Of a DNA stretch of 64,000 nt, positions 1-11,170 are shown piece by piece (positions within the stretch are counted from its first letter, which is position 1; each line of letters begins with the position of its first letter). The DNA is taken from NCBI GenBank assembly GCA_035578175.1, contig JAQMRL010000011.1:8133501-8197500 (forward strand). The letters are read 5' to 3'. Made by a program: the position numbers and the translations under genes. The notes under the pieces are model-generated. The model was not told where the DNA came from. It did no database searches and saw only the letters and a list, made by a program, of their open reading frames with translations. The stretch comes from Catonia carolina (lineage: Eukaryota > Arthropoda > Insecta > Hemiptera > Achilidae).

Positions 1-712
1 ATGTACTGTAAAACCATTCCAATACTGTATATTTCAGTTGATACTGTATTAGCAGTAATCGAATCAGTCCTTTGTTTAAATTTATTTATCCTAATCTAAT
101 TGTTATGGACAATGTTTGTTTGTCCTACCATTCGGTAAAAAAAAGAAAGATTCCTAATCAATCGTCTAAAAAATTACGATAATTGGCTGGTTAAAATGTA
201 AGGGGTACAATTTGACAATAACATGTTGAAAGTTGAACTTTTAAGCAAATTGAAATTAATTAAACCTAAATTTAATTTGTATAAAGTAAATGACTTAGCA
301 AAGGCAAGCAACTGTACAGTGCTACGATTGCTGCTGTAGCACTGTAACTTGAATTCCATTGAGTAGTGTGGGCTAAACTGAAGGATTATGTGGCTACAAA
401 TAACAACACATTTAACCGCCAAAAAGTAAGGTAACTTTTTGAAATTGAGTTGATACTGGAAAAGGAGGAGAAACGCACGTGGGATTTAGATTCTGTGAGC
501 GAACTTCAGGTAGAAAAATTTGTTAATTTGGAACATGATTCAAGTAATGATAATGAGGATGATGTGTCCTCTGATAAACTTTTATCTGGTGTAGAAAAAC
601 TACGATAAGGTAACCTGTTACAGTACTTTTTTACAATTAATAACCTTAAGCCTAGTTACAAATAATTGTTTATAATACTAAGATTATTTATAGCATGAAT
701 TATAATATGTTC
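1..712. other. AT-rich sequence with a short acidic ORF relic
   Basis: No gene is recognised. From about 437 to 608 (+) there is an open stretch of roughly 57 codons ending in TAA. It encodes an acidic segment with the motif DSSNDNEDDVSSDK, which looks like a piece of a decayed coding sequence, possibly a transposase. It has no start codon and no domain I can name. Confidence 0.3.
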
Positions 713-1092
713 ATAACAGGCAGGTGGAGTGTTAAATTATTTGCACTCAATCTGTTAGTTCCAGGGCTACAAAAAAATAGTTCTGTTTCTTATCACGTGG
801 TTAGCCAATTAAATGACTGGACTATTCAAGAACAAAAGAGGTAGAGGTGTTATAGACACTAGTCAGAGTTATCTCCTCTGAAAGTAATGAATTTTATTAC
901 ACAGCCAGATCCTGTGGTGAATGAATTGAAGGTGTCATTTACAGGGCGCAAAGTAGATGGTTTTCAGATGGCCTGGCATGCTGATAAGCATATGCTACTT
1001 TTGTACTCAATGAGGAAGGCAATGGTAAACCTCCTCACTCCTCATATTACTTAGTAAAACCAGCCTTTTGGCTGTTGACCTAAAAACAACAT
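713..1092 (+). repeat. Interspersed repeat family R3, copy 1
   Basis: About 380 bp that recurs, diverged, near 26357-26742 and 28433-28819. Shared landmarks are CAGGTGGAGTGTTAAATTAT at the start, a 'GAGGAAGGCAATGG..AAACC' block, and a 3' end reading CAGCCTTTTGGCTGTTGACC followed by A-rich DNA. The fixed 3' end with an A-rich tail suggests a retroposed element (SINE or LINE tail). I see no pol III box A/B pair, so the class stays open. Confidence 0.6.
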
Positions 1093-1801
1093 GAATTATA
1101 ATAAGAATATAAATTAATTATTAAAAAATTAAAATTTGTAAATTTCCTGTATAATAAACGTAAAATTTTTTAGATGGATCATGCTTCGTAACATTTTTCT
1201 TTAAAACGGTTTTGACTAGGTCTCAGCTTAGTTGACATAAAGTTTTATAGCATTTTATATATCTATACATAACTTGGTTATTTTTCAAGATATCTTAATT
1301 ATTTTTTATTCATTATGAATTGATCTTGTATGACATTTGCCTTATAACAGATTACTTACAATTAAAAAAAAAAACATTTCTATTTTGCACACTCTTTTTT
1401 GTCAAAATTAATTTCCTTTTTAATTAAAAAAAATCACTCTAAACATTATGCTACCCAACTTCACTTATATCAGTTCAAAGACAATTTAATTATGTACGAA
1501 ATCACAAAAAATTATTAATGTATTGTAAAAAATAAAAATATTAGCCATGGCCTCCTTAATTAACATGATTTTTTTCAATCAATTACACCCATAACAAGAA
1601 TCTACATGTATTTTTCAGTCTATAGTATCTTACTGATTATTTTCATTCGTTGTTCATAAAAATCGAGTGAACATAAAAATTCTATGAATTTGTTAGTCAA
1701 CGTATTAATTAAAGGACGCTGGGATATTTTGGTTGAACTTTTGTTGTCCTAATATTAGGAAGCTGGAAATTTTTAGTCAAAATCTTGACATACTAATATT
1801 A
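1093..1801. other. AT-rich gene-free stretch
   Basis: Mostly A/T runs. No open frame, repeat family or terminal inverted repeat could be recognised. Confidence 0.5.
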
Positions 1802-2390
1802 AGCCGCCTACACACATTCATTTTAATGCGCATTGATACTGCAAAATAAATGTACATTTAAATGAGAAGAACAATGACATTTTGAACGAGCAAAAGTGCA
1901 TTGTTTTCTCATTTTAATAAATGTACATTTGCTCATTACTTGTAAACTATCCAAGTTTAAAACACAAACAAATGCAACAAATTTGTAATAATTGCACTAA
2001 AAAAAAAAAAAAAAACAACCGACAATAATCAAGTTTACAAACATATGAACTAATATGAACAAAATAAAAATTATTCGATTTAGAAAAATCTATCAAATTG
2101 CTAAATAGTTTGATTAAAATTATTATTAAGTAATTTGTCAACTTAATGCCATTCAATGTACTATATTTAATATTATTTTAAAATATTTAAAATTTGACAA
2201 TAAATGTGTATTTACATGAATAGAAAAATTAATGAAATGCGCATTCAAAATGTGTAACTTTGTTCATGTCAAAACATGACAATATGCGTGAGTGAAATGC
2301 ACATATGACATGAATTCACTTCATTTTTCTCTTCATGTCTGACGTCACTTATTACAAATGCGCATTTAAAATGATCGTGTGTAGCAAGCT
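1802..2390. mobile_element. Harbinger-like MITE with TTA target duplication
   Basis: The left end AGCCGCCTACACACATTCAT and the inverse of the right end (AGCTTGCTACACACGATCAT, read on the minus strand) form imperfect terminal inverted repeats of about 30 bp that run on into TTTTAA(A)TGCGCA. TTA flanks both ends (1799-1801 and 2391-2393), as expected for PIF/Harbinger target duplication. The 589-bp interior has no transposase and is rich in GTACATTTA-type words, so the element is non-autonomous. Confidence 0.65.
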
Positions 2391-2577
2391 TTAGGACACA
2401 GGCACTGTAAGGGTTAAGTAAACTAAAAAAAGTTATAAGTGCAAAAAAATTGCCTCTTCAATGTTTGCAACTTTATTTTTGTTCTGTAAGACTTTGTTTT
2501 TTAACTATGTTGGTTTTTCTCCTGTACCATCCAATTGTTATATTAGTTTGTGAATTCAGTTTACCTCATGATATTAT

Positions 2578-3498
2578 TTAGTCACTGGAATCTGATTCAC
2601 TCGAAGAAGAAGAAGAAGAATCAGAACTTGATGAATAACTTGATGTTATTGATGAGTATTGTGATGAAGGGGCCAATTTTGATCGTGGTGGTGGGTCAGT
2701 TGCATTGGCTGGTGTTGGTGTTGGAGGAGTATATATTCTTTGCTTCCTTCTGTACCTGTATTTTTTTGTAGTTCTGTATTTTGGTGTGGGTGTTCTTGTT
2801 TGGAAAGGTGACACATGGAAGATAAAAGCTTTACAGAAACTAGCCATTGACATTTGTAAAGCTATTCTGAAAAGACCACTGTCTTTTGCTACGTCTTCAT
2901 CAAAAATTGTATTCCCTACAATTTTGCAACAATGTCTACTTGTTCTGATGTCACCTAATTTAGAAAATCTTATCAATATTTTTTTTTGAAGTTTGTCTAT
3001 TTTTTCACGTATTACTGATAATTCTTCAAGATTAGGATTTTCAGGTGAAATTTTAACTGTTTTTATTTTTTTGGCATACCAACTTGATGTTAAAGAATAT
3101 TCAACTATACTGGCTGCTTCAATCTCATCCATCATAAATTGTACTGCATCTTTTTTTTCCATTTTAATTTCTTCTGCTTGTTTTTCTGCATTTTTTAAAA
3201 TCTCATCGTATCTTTCTTTGGTGACCATTATCTCAATTCCATTTTTCCACTTGTACCTAGCTTCTTCTACTGTGTAATTTAAACGTCGAAGCATTAATGT
3301 ATATAGTTTATGCAATGCACTTTCATCAGTATCAAAGGGATTTATTGTTGTGGTAGCATTAGTGCGCATATTTCTAAGAATGTCGTAAATTTCTGTTACT
3401 TCAACATAATTTTTTCTTTTTCTTGTAACTGAATTTACAAATACAAATAACTCTATTACGAACAATATTATTAATAAATTTCCATGAGTATTTTTCAT
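2578..3498 (-). CDS. CM1: secreted chorismate-mutase-like protein with Ser-rich tail
   Basis: 306 aa. Residues 1-23 form a signal peptide (hydrophobic LLIILFVIELFVF). Residues ~60-225 match the secreted AroQ-gamma chorismate mutase fold, with RYKW at 81-84, EAASIVEY at 127-134, and Cys190/191 and Cys222 where the family has its disulfide. Of the six substrate-contacting positions it keeps Arg72, Lys83, Glu133 and Arg164. The second Arg is shifted by one (Arg96) and the Thr is Ala129, so activity is uncertain. Residues ~230-306 are an extra tail: basic and Tyr/Arg-rich, then Pro/Thr-rich, then a Ser/Asp/Glu run resembling a mucin-like or phosphorylated region. The ATG is the first Met after an intron acceptor at 3519-3520. 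A possible poly(A) signal (AATAAA, minus strand) lies near 2472-2477. It is the leftmost of six same-strand paralogues. Confidence 0.7.
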   Translation of the reverse strand: MKNTHGNLLIILFVIELFVFVNSVTRKRKNYVEVTEIYDILRNMRTNATTTINPFDTDESALHKLYTLMLRRLNYTVEEARYKWKNGIEIMVTKERYDEILKNAEKQAEEIKMEKKDAVQFMMDEIEAASIVEYSLTSSWYAKKIKTVKISPENPNLEELSVIREKIDKLQKKILIRFSKLGDIRTSRHCCKIVGNTIFDEDVAKDSGLFRIALQMSMASFCKAFIFHVSPFQTRTPTPKYRTTKKYRYRRKQRIYTPPTPTPANATDPPPRSKLAPSSQYSSITSSYSSSSDSSSSSSSESDSSD

Positions 3499-3518
3499 TA
3501 TTGTGCGATAATTCTCAC

Positions 3519-3532
3519 CTGAAATGTAAATT
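3519..3532 (-). promoter_or_regulatory. Intron acceptor before CM1
   Basis: On the minus strand the text reads TTTACATTTCAG then GTGAGAATT, 20 nt before the ATG. It is a pyrimidine-rich tract ending in AG. CM2 has almost the same junction (TTTACTTTCAG/GTGACAAAA), which supports a spliced 5' UTR shared by the paralogues. Confidence 0.55.
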
Positions 3533-4608
3533 AGACTGTGAATTCTTCTATAATAAATTAGTAATTTATTTAATTTTCAGTTTCTGTGGTAAAGTACAGG
3601 TAGACAGAAAATTGTACAATACAAACAAAGTATTACGTGTGTTTATACCAATAAAAATTTTATACTAAATGATCAGTAACTTCCTATAAGTCATATATAA
3701 ACTAAAGAAGTGACATTTTATTCTATTTTTTACATTAATATTAAAAAAGTAAACAATGATAAAAAAGAATATGTTTTACAGTAAATATTTTATTAAAAAT
3801 ATAACAAACAAAACTGTAAGATAACTATACGGTTTATGTACATTTTAGAAACCTAAGGGTAGTTTATACCCTTAAGTCCTCAATGGTGCTCAGCAAGGGT
3901 TAAATAGTGACAACCTTTCAATTGTTGGGAATTGAATTTGAGAGTCTTGTATTCAATTATATGATTCTGAGAACAAGAAATAAATAAATTGAAAAAATAT
4001 TACTTTAATCTATATTCAGTTCAGTTGACGCAAAGGTTTTGCCATCCTATATGGTTCTTGGAGAGTGATAATTGTTTAGCTGCAAGTCAGTGGACTATTT
4101 ATTCTATTTACGTGATTGATAGTCAGCCAATAAACAGACTGTAGACTTAAGATAAGTTGAGTATTGGTAGTTTTATTCCTGGAGAAGAGACAAGGCAGGC
4201 CCATGTGCCACATGAAACAATTAATACAATATGAAATATTTATACAATTGAGGAGCCTGGGGGAAGAAGCGCGTATGATTCCATATGCCCCTTTTCCGTA
4301 TATCATTTTAAATGAACCGCCATACTTTAAAGTACATAACCTCAAAATTTCAGTATCATATTCCTACAGCAGAATGTGCTGCTGGACTAAGAGTAAATGT
4401 AGGTAATTTGAACTTTACAACTCAAGGAACTTTGCTTTGTTCTAAAACGTACTCAGAACAGTTTACTCCGTTCAAATGTTGGGCAACAAAAATTCACTGT
4501 TGGGGAATTAAAAGACTCTGTAAATAGCTTACAAGCAGTTCCATTTGTCAGAATTAATTAAAACGAGATCAAATTGAAGAAATTCTTAGTGAAATGAAAT
4601 ACATAAAA
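3533..4608. other. Gene-free stretch; its right part may hold a decayed coding sequence
   Basis: 3533-4080 is AT-rich with nothing recognised. From ~4160 to 4608 (+) several frames give peptide-like pieces that change frame repeatedly, including one (4312-4527) with two short Cys-containing stretches. Just before 4608 a frame reads KRDQIEEILSEMKYIK. It continues after the repeat at 4609-5530 as EKDIRDLFQLIKLEES. This looks like one old gene or transposase, decayed and split by the repeat. I cannot name the protein. Confidence 0.35.
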
Positions 4609-5530
4609 TCTGGTGTGAAACACTCACACAACTTTCTCTTGCCAATACAAATAATTAACAATAAACCTAACATTATTAATAAAATATTAGAAAAAACAAA
4701 AAACTAACCTCAAAAACATAACCTTATTTTAATCATGAGTGAATGACGCAAAATGAAAATCTACCTCAGTGTGGCTTAAAAATACGGAAAATCACTCTTT
4801 CACGCCAAACTAGGCTCTGTAGAGAAAATTGCTCTAAATAAAAGTTGTAGATTTTTTAATTTTCTATAAATTTGATTATAAACACTTTTGTCATAAAATG
4901 AATACAAAGGCCGAAATCTTTAAAAAATCGATTTTTCACACGTTTTCGTGAGAAAAAACAGAAAATCGCTAATTACCGCTAAACTAAGCGTTATACAAAA
5001 AATTTTGGAAATAAAAGTTGTAGAATTTTTAATTCTCTACATTTTTTATTATATACATTTTTGCGCTATAATACATATTAAAGCCGTAATCTTAAAAAAA
5101 CACTTTTTTTAAGTAAAAACACTCTCACCAAGAATTTCAGCAAACATGGCGCCTACCCTATCTTGTAGAGAATAAAAAATTGAGTAAACCAGGCGATTTT
5201 TAAAAAAATCGTAGGACCAGTTTTTGAGAAAATCTCAAAAAAGTGAAAAATTATACGAATAAACTACTACATCCGGTTGACCGATTTTGATGAAAATGTT
5301 CGTGTCGGGTCCGGTAGTGGTATGTAACTAAAGTTTCAAGTTTCAAGTTCGTATGATGTTCCGTTCTTGAGATATTTTGTATACACACACACACACAGAC
5401 CAATCACTAAAAACGTGTTTTTTGGGTTCAGGGGGTCTGAAAACGTATAGATCCGGTGAAAACTCGATTTCGAAAAATCGACATGAAAACAATACTTTCC
5501 ATCCTATATATTCATATAGGCAAGAGAAAG
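4609..5530 (+). mobile_element. Non-autonomous Helitron2/HINE-like repeat, copy H1
   Basis: 922 bp from TCTGGTGTGAAACACTCACA to GGCAAGAGAAAG. TAAAA flanks both ends (4604-4608 and 5531-5535). The word CTTTCTCTTGCC, ~25 nt inside the left end, is the exact inverse of the right end, giving an asymmetric inverted repeat. A hairpin (GTGTGAAACACTCACAC) lies in the left end and another (CCTATATATTCATATAGG) near the right end, with an (AC)n tract in between. ORFs inside recur in all copies and are not taken as genes. The Helitron2 assignment is inference from this structure. Confidence 0.65.
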
Positions 5531-6297
5531 TAAAAAGAAAAAGACATTCGTGACTTATTTCAACTCATCAAACTTGAAGAAAGCAGAGAATGGTTTGAAG
5601 AAATTTTTTTGTGAACAAATCGTAAACGATTTACTTAAAATGAAGATTTGCACAGCAGTGAACAAGATGATGATTTTTAGCTTTAAAATAAGTATCAATT
5701 GTACTTTATAAGACTTACTATTTTTTACATCTTGGTATTTTTGTTTTTTGTTTTAACTTCATTAAACTACATAAACATTGTTTTTATTGTGTGACATTTT
5801 GTACACACTTATATATTTTTTAAATTATATGCACATTCTTTTCAATCAATTTAATAACCAGTAATATAGTTATTGTTGTCATTCACAACCACTGCAGTAT
5901 CCTCAGCTTGATCCGCTGCATGTAGTTTTAAGCTTAATATTGATTTACCGAAGAAGGGCTTATAGATCATTTTATTATTTTGCAAATAATTTCTTTAAAA
6001 ATAAATAATTTGGTTAAAACTTCATACATCAACAATAAAATAATCTAACATTCATAAAAAAGCAAACATCGCCCTTTTAAAACAATTAAATATTTAATAA
6101 GAACACATTTAAATCTTTAAACTTAATTTTCTGGAAACAGTGTTTTGGCATATACACCCTTCTTCCATCAATCTCCTCAATTAAAATGGAACAAAAATTT
6201 AAATAATTCTATATGAATTTATTCTTGATTTGAAAACAATACTTTCTTACAAAGAATGCTTTGCTACTAAACTAAGCATAATTAAAAACTACTGAAC
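5531..6297. other. Right half of a decayed coding sequence, then AT-rich DNA
   Basis: From ~5540 to 5690 (+) a peptide-like frame (EKDIRDLFQLIKLEES, then REWFEEIF, and a final SSEQDDDF before a stop) is broken by two in-frame stops. It appears to continue the frame that ends at 4608. The rest, to 6297, is AT-rich with nothing recognised. Confidence 0.35.
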
Positions 6298-6540
6298 TGT
6301 CAGCAGTTTTCATATTAAGTGAGTTGTTTGTTTTGTACGAACAACCTTCCCCACTCGCTGCTCTTTACAGCAAATTAAACTTAAAGCATTCAACTTATCA
6401 CACAACTTTACATGTTGAAAGCAAAATCATGACTACAAAAAAAACAATACTGGAAATAGGAATTTTGTTGATAACAGTTTGAGTCATCGATGGAAGCAAA
6501 AAGATGACTTGAGAATAACTGAATATTGTGTTAATTATAA
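6298..6540 (-). promoter_or_regulatory. Conserved non-coding block upstream of CM1
   Basis: This block aligns, at an eye-estimated two-thirds identity, with 20735-20920, which lies upstream of CM3. Shared words (plus strand) include CATGTTGAAAGC, ACTACAAA/GCTACAAA, CTGGAAA and TAACTGAATAT. Read on the minus strand, the direction of the CM genes, it has TATAATTAA then ATATTCAGTTA, resembling a TATA box and an insect-type initiator (TCAGT). It has no coding capacity. I infer promoter or first-exon DNA of CM1, 2.8 kb upstream. It could instead be an unrecognised two-copy repeat. Confidence 0.35.
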
Positions 6541-7059
6541 AAAGGAGGTAAAATTTATTTCTTAAATTAATTGATATGATTTCTTTGGTTTTTAGAAGAT
6601 TTATGTAACCTTCTATGCATAATAGGACGTGACATTATTTTTTGGTTATCTGTCTTATAAAAAATTTTAGGAAAGGAACGAGTAAAAGATAGAAGGAAAG
6701 AAATAATCTTATTGTAGGATGGTGCTGGACCGTATCTTATACCTGACTGCATACCACAATTCATTATACAATAGAATTGATGTAAACTACCTTCCAAAAC
6801 GACAAATAAAATAAAAGATAACTTAATTTTACAAATCACAAAATTATTTTTCAGAATCTGAAAATTACATAATTCCATATAACTTATATTACTCAGGAAG
6901 CTCTAAGCTTTCCAAAAGTAAAAGATTTTTTAAATCAGTTGGGTAGTTTCTGAAATTACCTCATACAAACAAATGTTAATTTTTATAATATGAGTGTACG
7001 TTGAAGATGACTGATGTTTATTTTTAGGAAACATATGTTTTCCTATTTAAAAAGTCATA
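6541..7059. other. AT-rich gene-free stretch
   Basis: Nothing recognised. A 103-codon minus-strand open frame at 6567-6878 has no signal peptide and no domain or coding-like composition. Confidence 0.5.
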
Positions 7060-7150
7060 AATCCACCGTTTTGATCTAGCAGTAAAGTTGTCCCCGCAAG
7101 TCAGCTGTTTAACAGCTGATTTTCAGAAACGAAGGTTGAAAGGCAAAAGG
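7060..7150 (+). mobile_element. SINE2 fragment (5' tRNA-like part)
   Basis: Contains the SINE2 head, including TCAGCTGTTTAACAGCTGAT and ACGAAGGTT. It breaks off before the body of the element. Compare the fuller copies at 13182, 18418 and 34559. Confidence 0.6.
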
Positions 7151-8875
7151 GTTAGATTAACATACGTTCTCATGAAATCTAGAAAGAACCATTAAAGATG
7201 GATGGATTAAAGTTAATAATGGTGGAGAAAAACATTATGTTATGTACTCTGATCAAAATCAAGTGTTTAAAGGAAAAGAGAAATAAAACGTTTCTAACAA
7301 AAACAAATAAAAAATAAAAAGCATAAACGAATATTATTATTTTAATACAATAGATGTAGAATAGATGTTATTATAAAAAAAAAATTTTTATATACATATG
7401 TAATTATTTTAATATATTATTTATCTGATTATTAACATGTATTTTCTACAAATTGTATACTGTTCTGGTTTATTTAGTATTCAAAAAAAGTTATGTGTAG
7501 AATATAACTAGGTGGAAATAAGAAGAATTTTTTTCTTTGTTCTGCTTCTTTACAGAAACAAGTTATAGAATTATCTTATTTTAAAAATATGCTTTGTGAC
7601 AAAAATTACTGTTTATACTTAATTTGCTAAAATACTTCTTAATTGTATAATTTTATAATAGTCATCAGAATTAAATCGAGGACACAGACTATATCTATAA
7701 TTTATGTTAAATTAAATCTGATCAAAAATTAATATAAATTTTTGGAAAATAAAGTTACTTCTTAATTGAGAAATAATCCCATGATTTCTGCACGGTAAAA
7801 TATTAAAGTGGTTTAATGAATTACTGTAAAATATTGATCAATTAATATAAATCTAATTTACATAAATATTTAATCTACTATGCTTTTGTCGAAGCTTTGC
7901 CCTTGTGTTCTTAAGGGCTGAATGAAAGGGGTGGCTTAGAAGAGATTAGGTGAGTGGGTTCAAAAATAATGCTTGTACTACTGTAGCTGATTATATGATT
8001 CCAGATTATATTGTGTAACTGGAACCTAACATATGCAGTCATGTAGCTTACTGGTAGCGAAAATTACAAGTGACACACTAGCACTTTAAGGAGTGTTAGT
8101 GTGTCTCGTTCATACCAGTCAAGCTCAGTTTTAAGAATTTGTACATTTCTGAACTTAAAATTTAATTTTTTTTCCCACTTAATATTACTACTGCAAGTAC
8201 TACCAAAAAATTGATGATTTCATATCAAGAACATAAGAAAACCTACAAAGCATATACTTATATTTTAAATTATGGAAATGTAATCATGAAAGTGAGTTTG
8301 CTGGTCACTGCAGACGCATGGGAGCAAAAAACTTTCGGAAGCTTTAGGACTGCATATATTTATCTGGAGTGTAACTATTAATTAGATTGGTAGAAACTTA
8401 TTCAACCAATGTTATATCAATGGCTAGTTACAACAACTCACTCGAGGCAAAAGAGTAATAATTCATAATCAAAATAAAAATCACAGAACTATAATTAATG
8501 GAATAGTTACCTACAGTAAATAAATTTGAGGTTGCCTAAACCCTTTAATTGGTAAATAAATTGGTCTTCAAATTTAAATATTATAAGATTGTTTCAAAAA
8601 ACTAATGATTATTTTTTTAAAGTCTATTATTGTATTTAACAGAATTTTCGCAGCTATATTTTTTTGTATGTTTTGATATATTTAATTTAAACAGTAAATA
8701 TAAGTATTCATTCTATTCTGAAAGACAGACTAATTAAATTATCATTGCCATATAGATATAAAATATAAACAAAAAAACCAACTGGAAAATTTAATATAGA
8801 AAGTGTAGATTTTTAGATTAGGTTACTATAGCCAATTTAAATCTTTGTGTATCATCAAAATGCAATTTTTTTTCT
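7151..8875. other. AT-rich gene-free stretch
   Basis: About 1.7 kb without a recognisable gene, transposase remnant or paired terminal repeat. Base composition is like the other intergenic DNA here. Confidence 0.5.
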
Positions 8876-9062
8876 TTGTTTATTTAACGTTGCATCAACT
8901 GCAGTGGTCATTAGCGACGACGTTGGGTTGTAACTATAAACAATGAAGGATGAAATGATTTTTTTTGTAATGTATGAAAATATATCGTGCCTGAGTGGGA
9001 TTCGAACTCAAGGCCGCATGATGAGAGGCAAGCACATTACCAACTACGCCATTGCGGCCAGC
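8876..9062 (-). mobile_element. tRNA-derived SINE1 copy
   Basis: On the minus strand the head reads TGGCCGCAATGGCGTAGTTGG (box A-like TGGCGTAGTTGG) and, ~40 nt later, GAGTTCGAATCCC (box B). A body follows with CAACGTCGTCGCTAATGACC and an end near TTAAATAAAC. The same body occurs at 38935, 40363 and 46115. The tRNA-like part lacks matching acceptor arms, so it is a SINE and not a tRNA gene. It is the best-preserved copy of this family in the window. Confidence 0.75.
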
Positions 9063-9547
9063 CTAATGCAATTTGTTTTGTAAACTAAAGAACTTTTGAT
9101 AGTATTTATTTAGCAGTTTGGTAAAATTGCTCTTTGATGATTTTGGCTTGTAGAAAATAACTCATTCATTAAAAAGGTTCCACTTATCAGTGCATTTTAA
9201 AACAAACAACTAATGAGGCAGTTTCATGAGTTATGTTCCATATAAGTAAATAAATGATAATTTAAAAATGTTATAATATTTTAAGAATTACCAGTAAGAG
9301 TTTGGCATTTAATTTGAAATAATAAAGTATGTTATCTTGTACATTACAGTAATACATTTCAGTTACATATTAAAATTAAAAAAAATATATATAATATAAT
9401 GAAAATTGTAAATTTATCAAATTATTTGTTTTTTGTACGAAGATGTCATATTTTTTTTAACAACCTAATTTTTACTCTAACAATTTTCTGTTGTGACACT
9501 AGATGTTTTCAAAGCAAATATTGTTATAAGACTCTGGATGAATAGTT
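9063..9547. other. AT-rich gene-free stretch downstream of CM2
   Basis: 3' flank of CM2. No AATAAA signal is convincing within 100 nt of its stop codon. Confidence 0.45.
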
Positions 9548-10144
9548 TTACACTTCTACTGCATGCGATAAAATAATTTTGCAAAAGTTTCCCATAGCTC
9601 TTTGTACAGCAATTCTAATTAAGTCTATTTTAAATTTTTGACGGAATAAATGAGCTCCAACTTGCTCGGCACAGCTTTCAGTATTCCGGAATTCCTTTAG
9701 AGTTGAAAATTTTTCTAATAATTTATTTAGTGAATCCTCAAGTTTCTTATTAGCTACATTTATATCCACATCTTCAGCGTATGGATGGTACTGGTCTTCA
9801 AAAAAATTACCTGAATACCAATCATAAGTTAAAATACACTCAACTATTTTACCAGCGCTTACTAAATCGGATGCAGCTTGTACAGCATCATCTTCTGGTA
9901 CTTTATGTACCTTTGCCTGTTTCTCTGCTAGATTTAAAAATTCTCGATCTTTTCCTGGCTGTTGTATTTCTATTCCTGCTCGATACTTATATAACGCCAC
10001 TTCTCGAGATATTTTAACATGCACCAACACCAACTGAAGATAGTCATCTAAATTTTTTGAATCCACCTCGCTTATTTGTGATACACTGTCAACCATAGTC
10101 AATGAAAACTTTGCAAAAATGATGATTGTAACAATAATTTTCAT
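9548..10144 (-). CDS. CM2: short secreted chorismate-mutase-like protein
   Basis: 198 aa, no tail. Residues 1-20 form a signal peptide (IIVTIIIFAKFSLTMVDS). The AroQ-gamma-like region is ~33-190: LYKY at 51-54, GKIVECILTYDW at 98-109, and Cys158 and Cys188 at the family's disulfide positions (30 apart, as in CM5 and CM6). Active-site positions are mostly changed. Lys53 and Glu102 remain, but the first Arg is His42, the second is shifted (Lys65/Arg67), the Thr is Gly98 and the last Arg falls at Asn132/Lys133. The fold is probably kept but catalysis is doubtful. The ATG lies 34 nt after an acceptor (AG at 10179-10180). The frame is intact with a conserved cysteine pair, so I treat it as a gene and not a pseudogene. 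Confidence 0.65.
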   Translation of the reverse strand: MKIIVTIIIFAKFSLTMVDSVSQISEVDSKNLDDYLQLVLVHVKISREVALYKYRAGIEIQQPGKDREFLNLAEKQAKVHKVPEDDAVQAASDLVSAGKIVECILTYDWYSGNFFEDQYHPYAEDVDINVANKKLEDSLNKLLEKFSTLKEFRNTESCAEQVGAHLFRQKFKIDLIRIAVQRAMGNFCKIILSHAVEV

Positions 10145-10178
10145 TATGGTTTAATTTTTTTCTATAAATTTTTGTCAC

Positions 10179-10190
10179 CTGAAAGTAAAT
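10179..10190 (-). promoter_or_regulatory. Intron acceptor before CM2
   Basis: Minus-strand TATTTACTTTCAG/GTGACAAAA, 34 nt before the ATG and nearly the same junction as CM1. Confidence 0.55.
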
Positions 10191-11021
10191 ATTATTAAAG
10201 AATATAATTTAATATCACTCGTGATTCAATGTACTATTCTATTAATTTATGTTTTTGGCAACATCCGATAAAATTTCAAGACTCACAAAGTGGAACTTTG
10301 GCACTGATTTAGGATCTAATTTGTATAATGAATGAAAGTTTTCATGAACTTAAACTAAGAAGTATAAGAATTATATAGGTAAAAATCTTTAGAATATTAA
10401 ATTCTGTAATTACTTATAAACAGATCTTGCGAAAAAGTATTCTCAGCCTATTTAAGCAAGCTTTTTCTATGTTCGTTATTTGAATTTTGTAGTTTGTCAT
10501 TATCAGATTTTTAATATAAATAGTTGATTTATTTTTAAATTTTTTACAGTTTTATAATTACATTTTTAATCCTTAAATATCTTATTTTTTACATTTCAAT
10601 CAGTAGTCTGTCATATCTAATTTAAACTAAATACTGATTGTAAAGTACGTAATCGTACTAATAGAGAAAAATGTTGTATTATAGCCTAGTTGATTGAATC
10701 AAAATTTAAATAAATTAACTGAATCCTTAAATTTGATTTAATAAAAACTGATGGGTTTCATACACTTTTTAAGGTCATTCTTACAAAAATATGTTCCTAT
10801 CTTACATAAAAATTAATAATATTATTTTAAAATATTATATTATCCAGCATTTCATTAAACCTTATAAATTTCCTTCTTTTTGCTTTGGTAAAATGTTTTG
10901 ATATGTGTATCTATGCTTAAAATAAATATTATCACACCATGAAAATATAACTTGCAGAAACAATTGTTGAGTTTTGTTCAATTTAGGATACAGATGTAAT
11001 AACTAAAAAATTTTTTTTTTA
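10191..11021. other. AT-rich gene-free stretch upstream of CM2
   Basis: Expected to hold the CM2 promoter and first exon. I find no match to the block shared by CM1 and CM3. A lone TAACTGAATCC occurs near 10717. Confidence 0.4.
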
Positions 11022-11170
11022 ATTCCTAATGTGCATACGTTGCAATCTGTTCAATTATGAACAACATGTAACCCCATGATCCAATGAGTTGAAGATGATA
11101 TGTATGAGGTGTAAATGAGGTGTAGTCTTGTACAGACTCAGGCTGACCATTCCTGTGAGAGTATGGTTTA
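11022..11170 (-). mobile_element. SINE2 fragment (3' part)
   Basis: Contains the SINE2 3' body in reverse: CTAATGTGCATACGTTGCAA, then GTAGTCTTGTACAGACTCAG and CCATTCCTGTGAGAGTATGG. The tRNA-like head is missing. Confidence 0.65.

Noticed and set aside
6567..6878. A 103-codon minus-strand ORF as a gene
   Set aside because: No recognisable motif and a composition matching AT-rich random sequence.
8990..9062. A tRNA gene on the minus strand
   Set aside because: Box A and box B are good, but the acceptor stem does not pair, and the same body with degraded heads occurs at three other sites, so it is a SINE.
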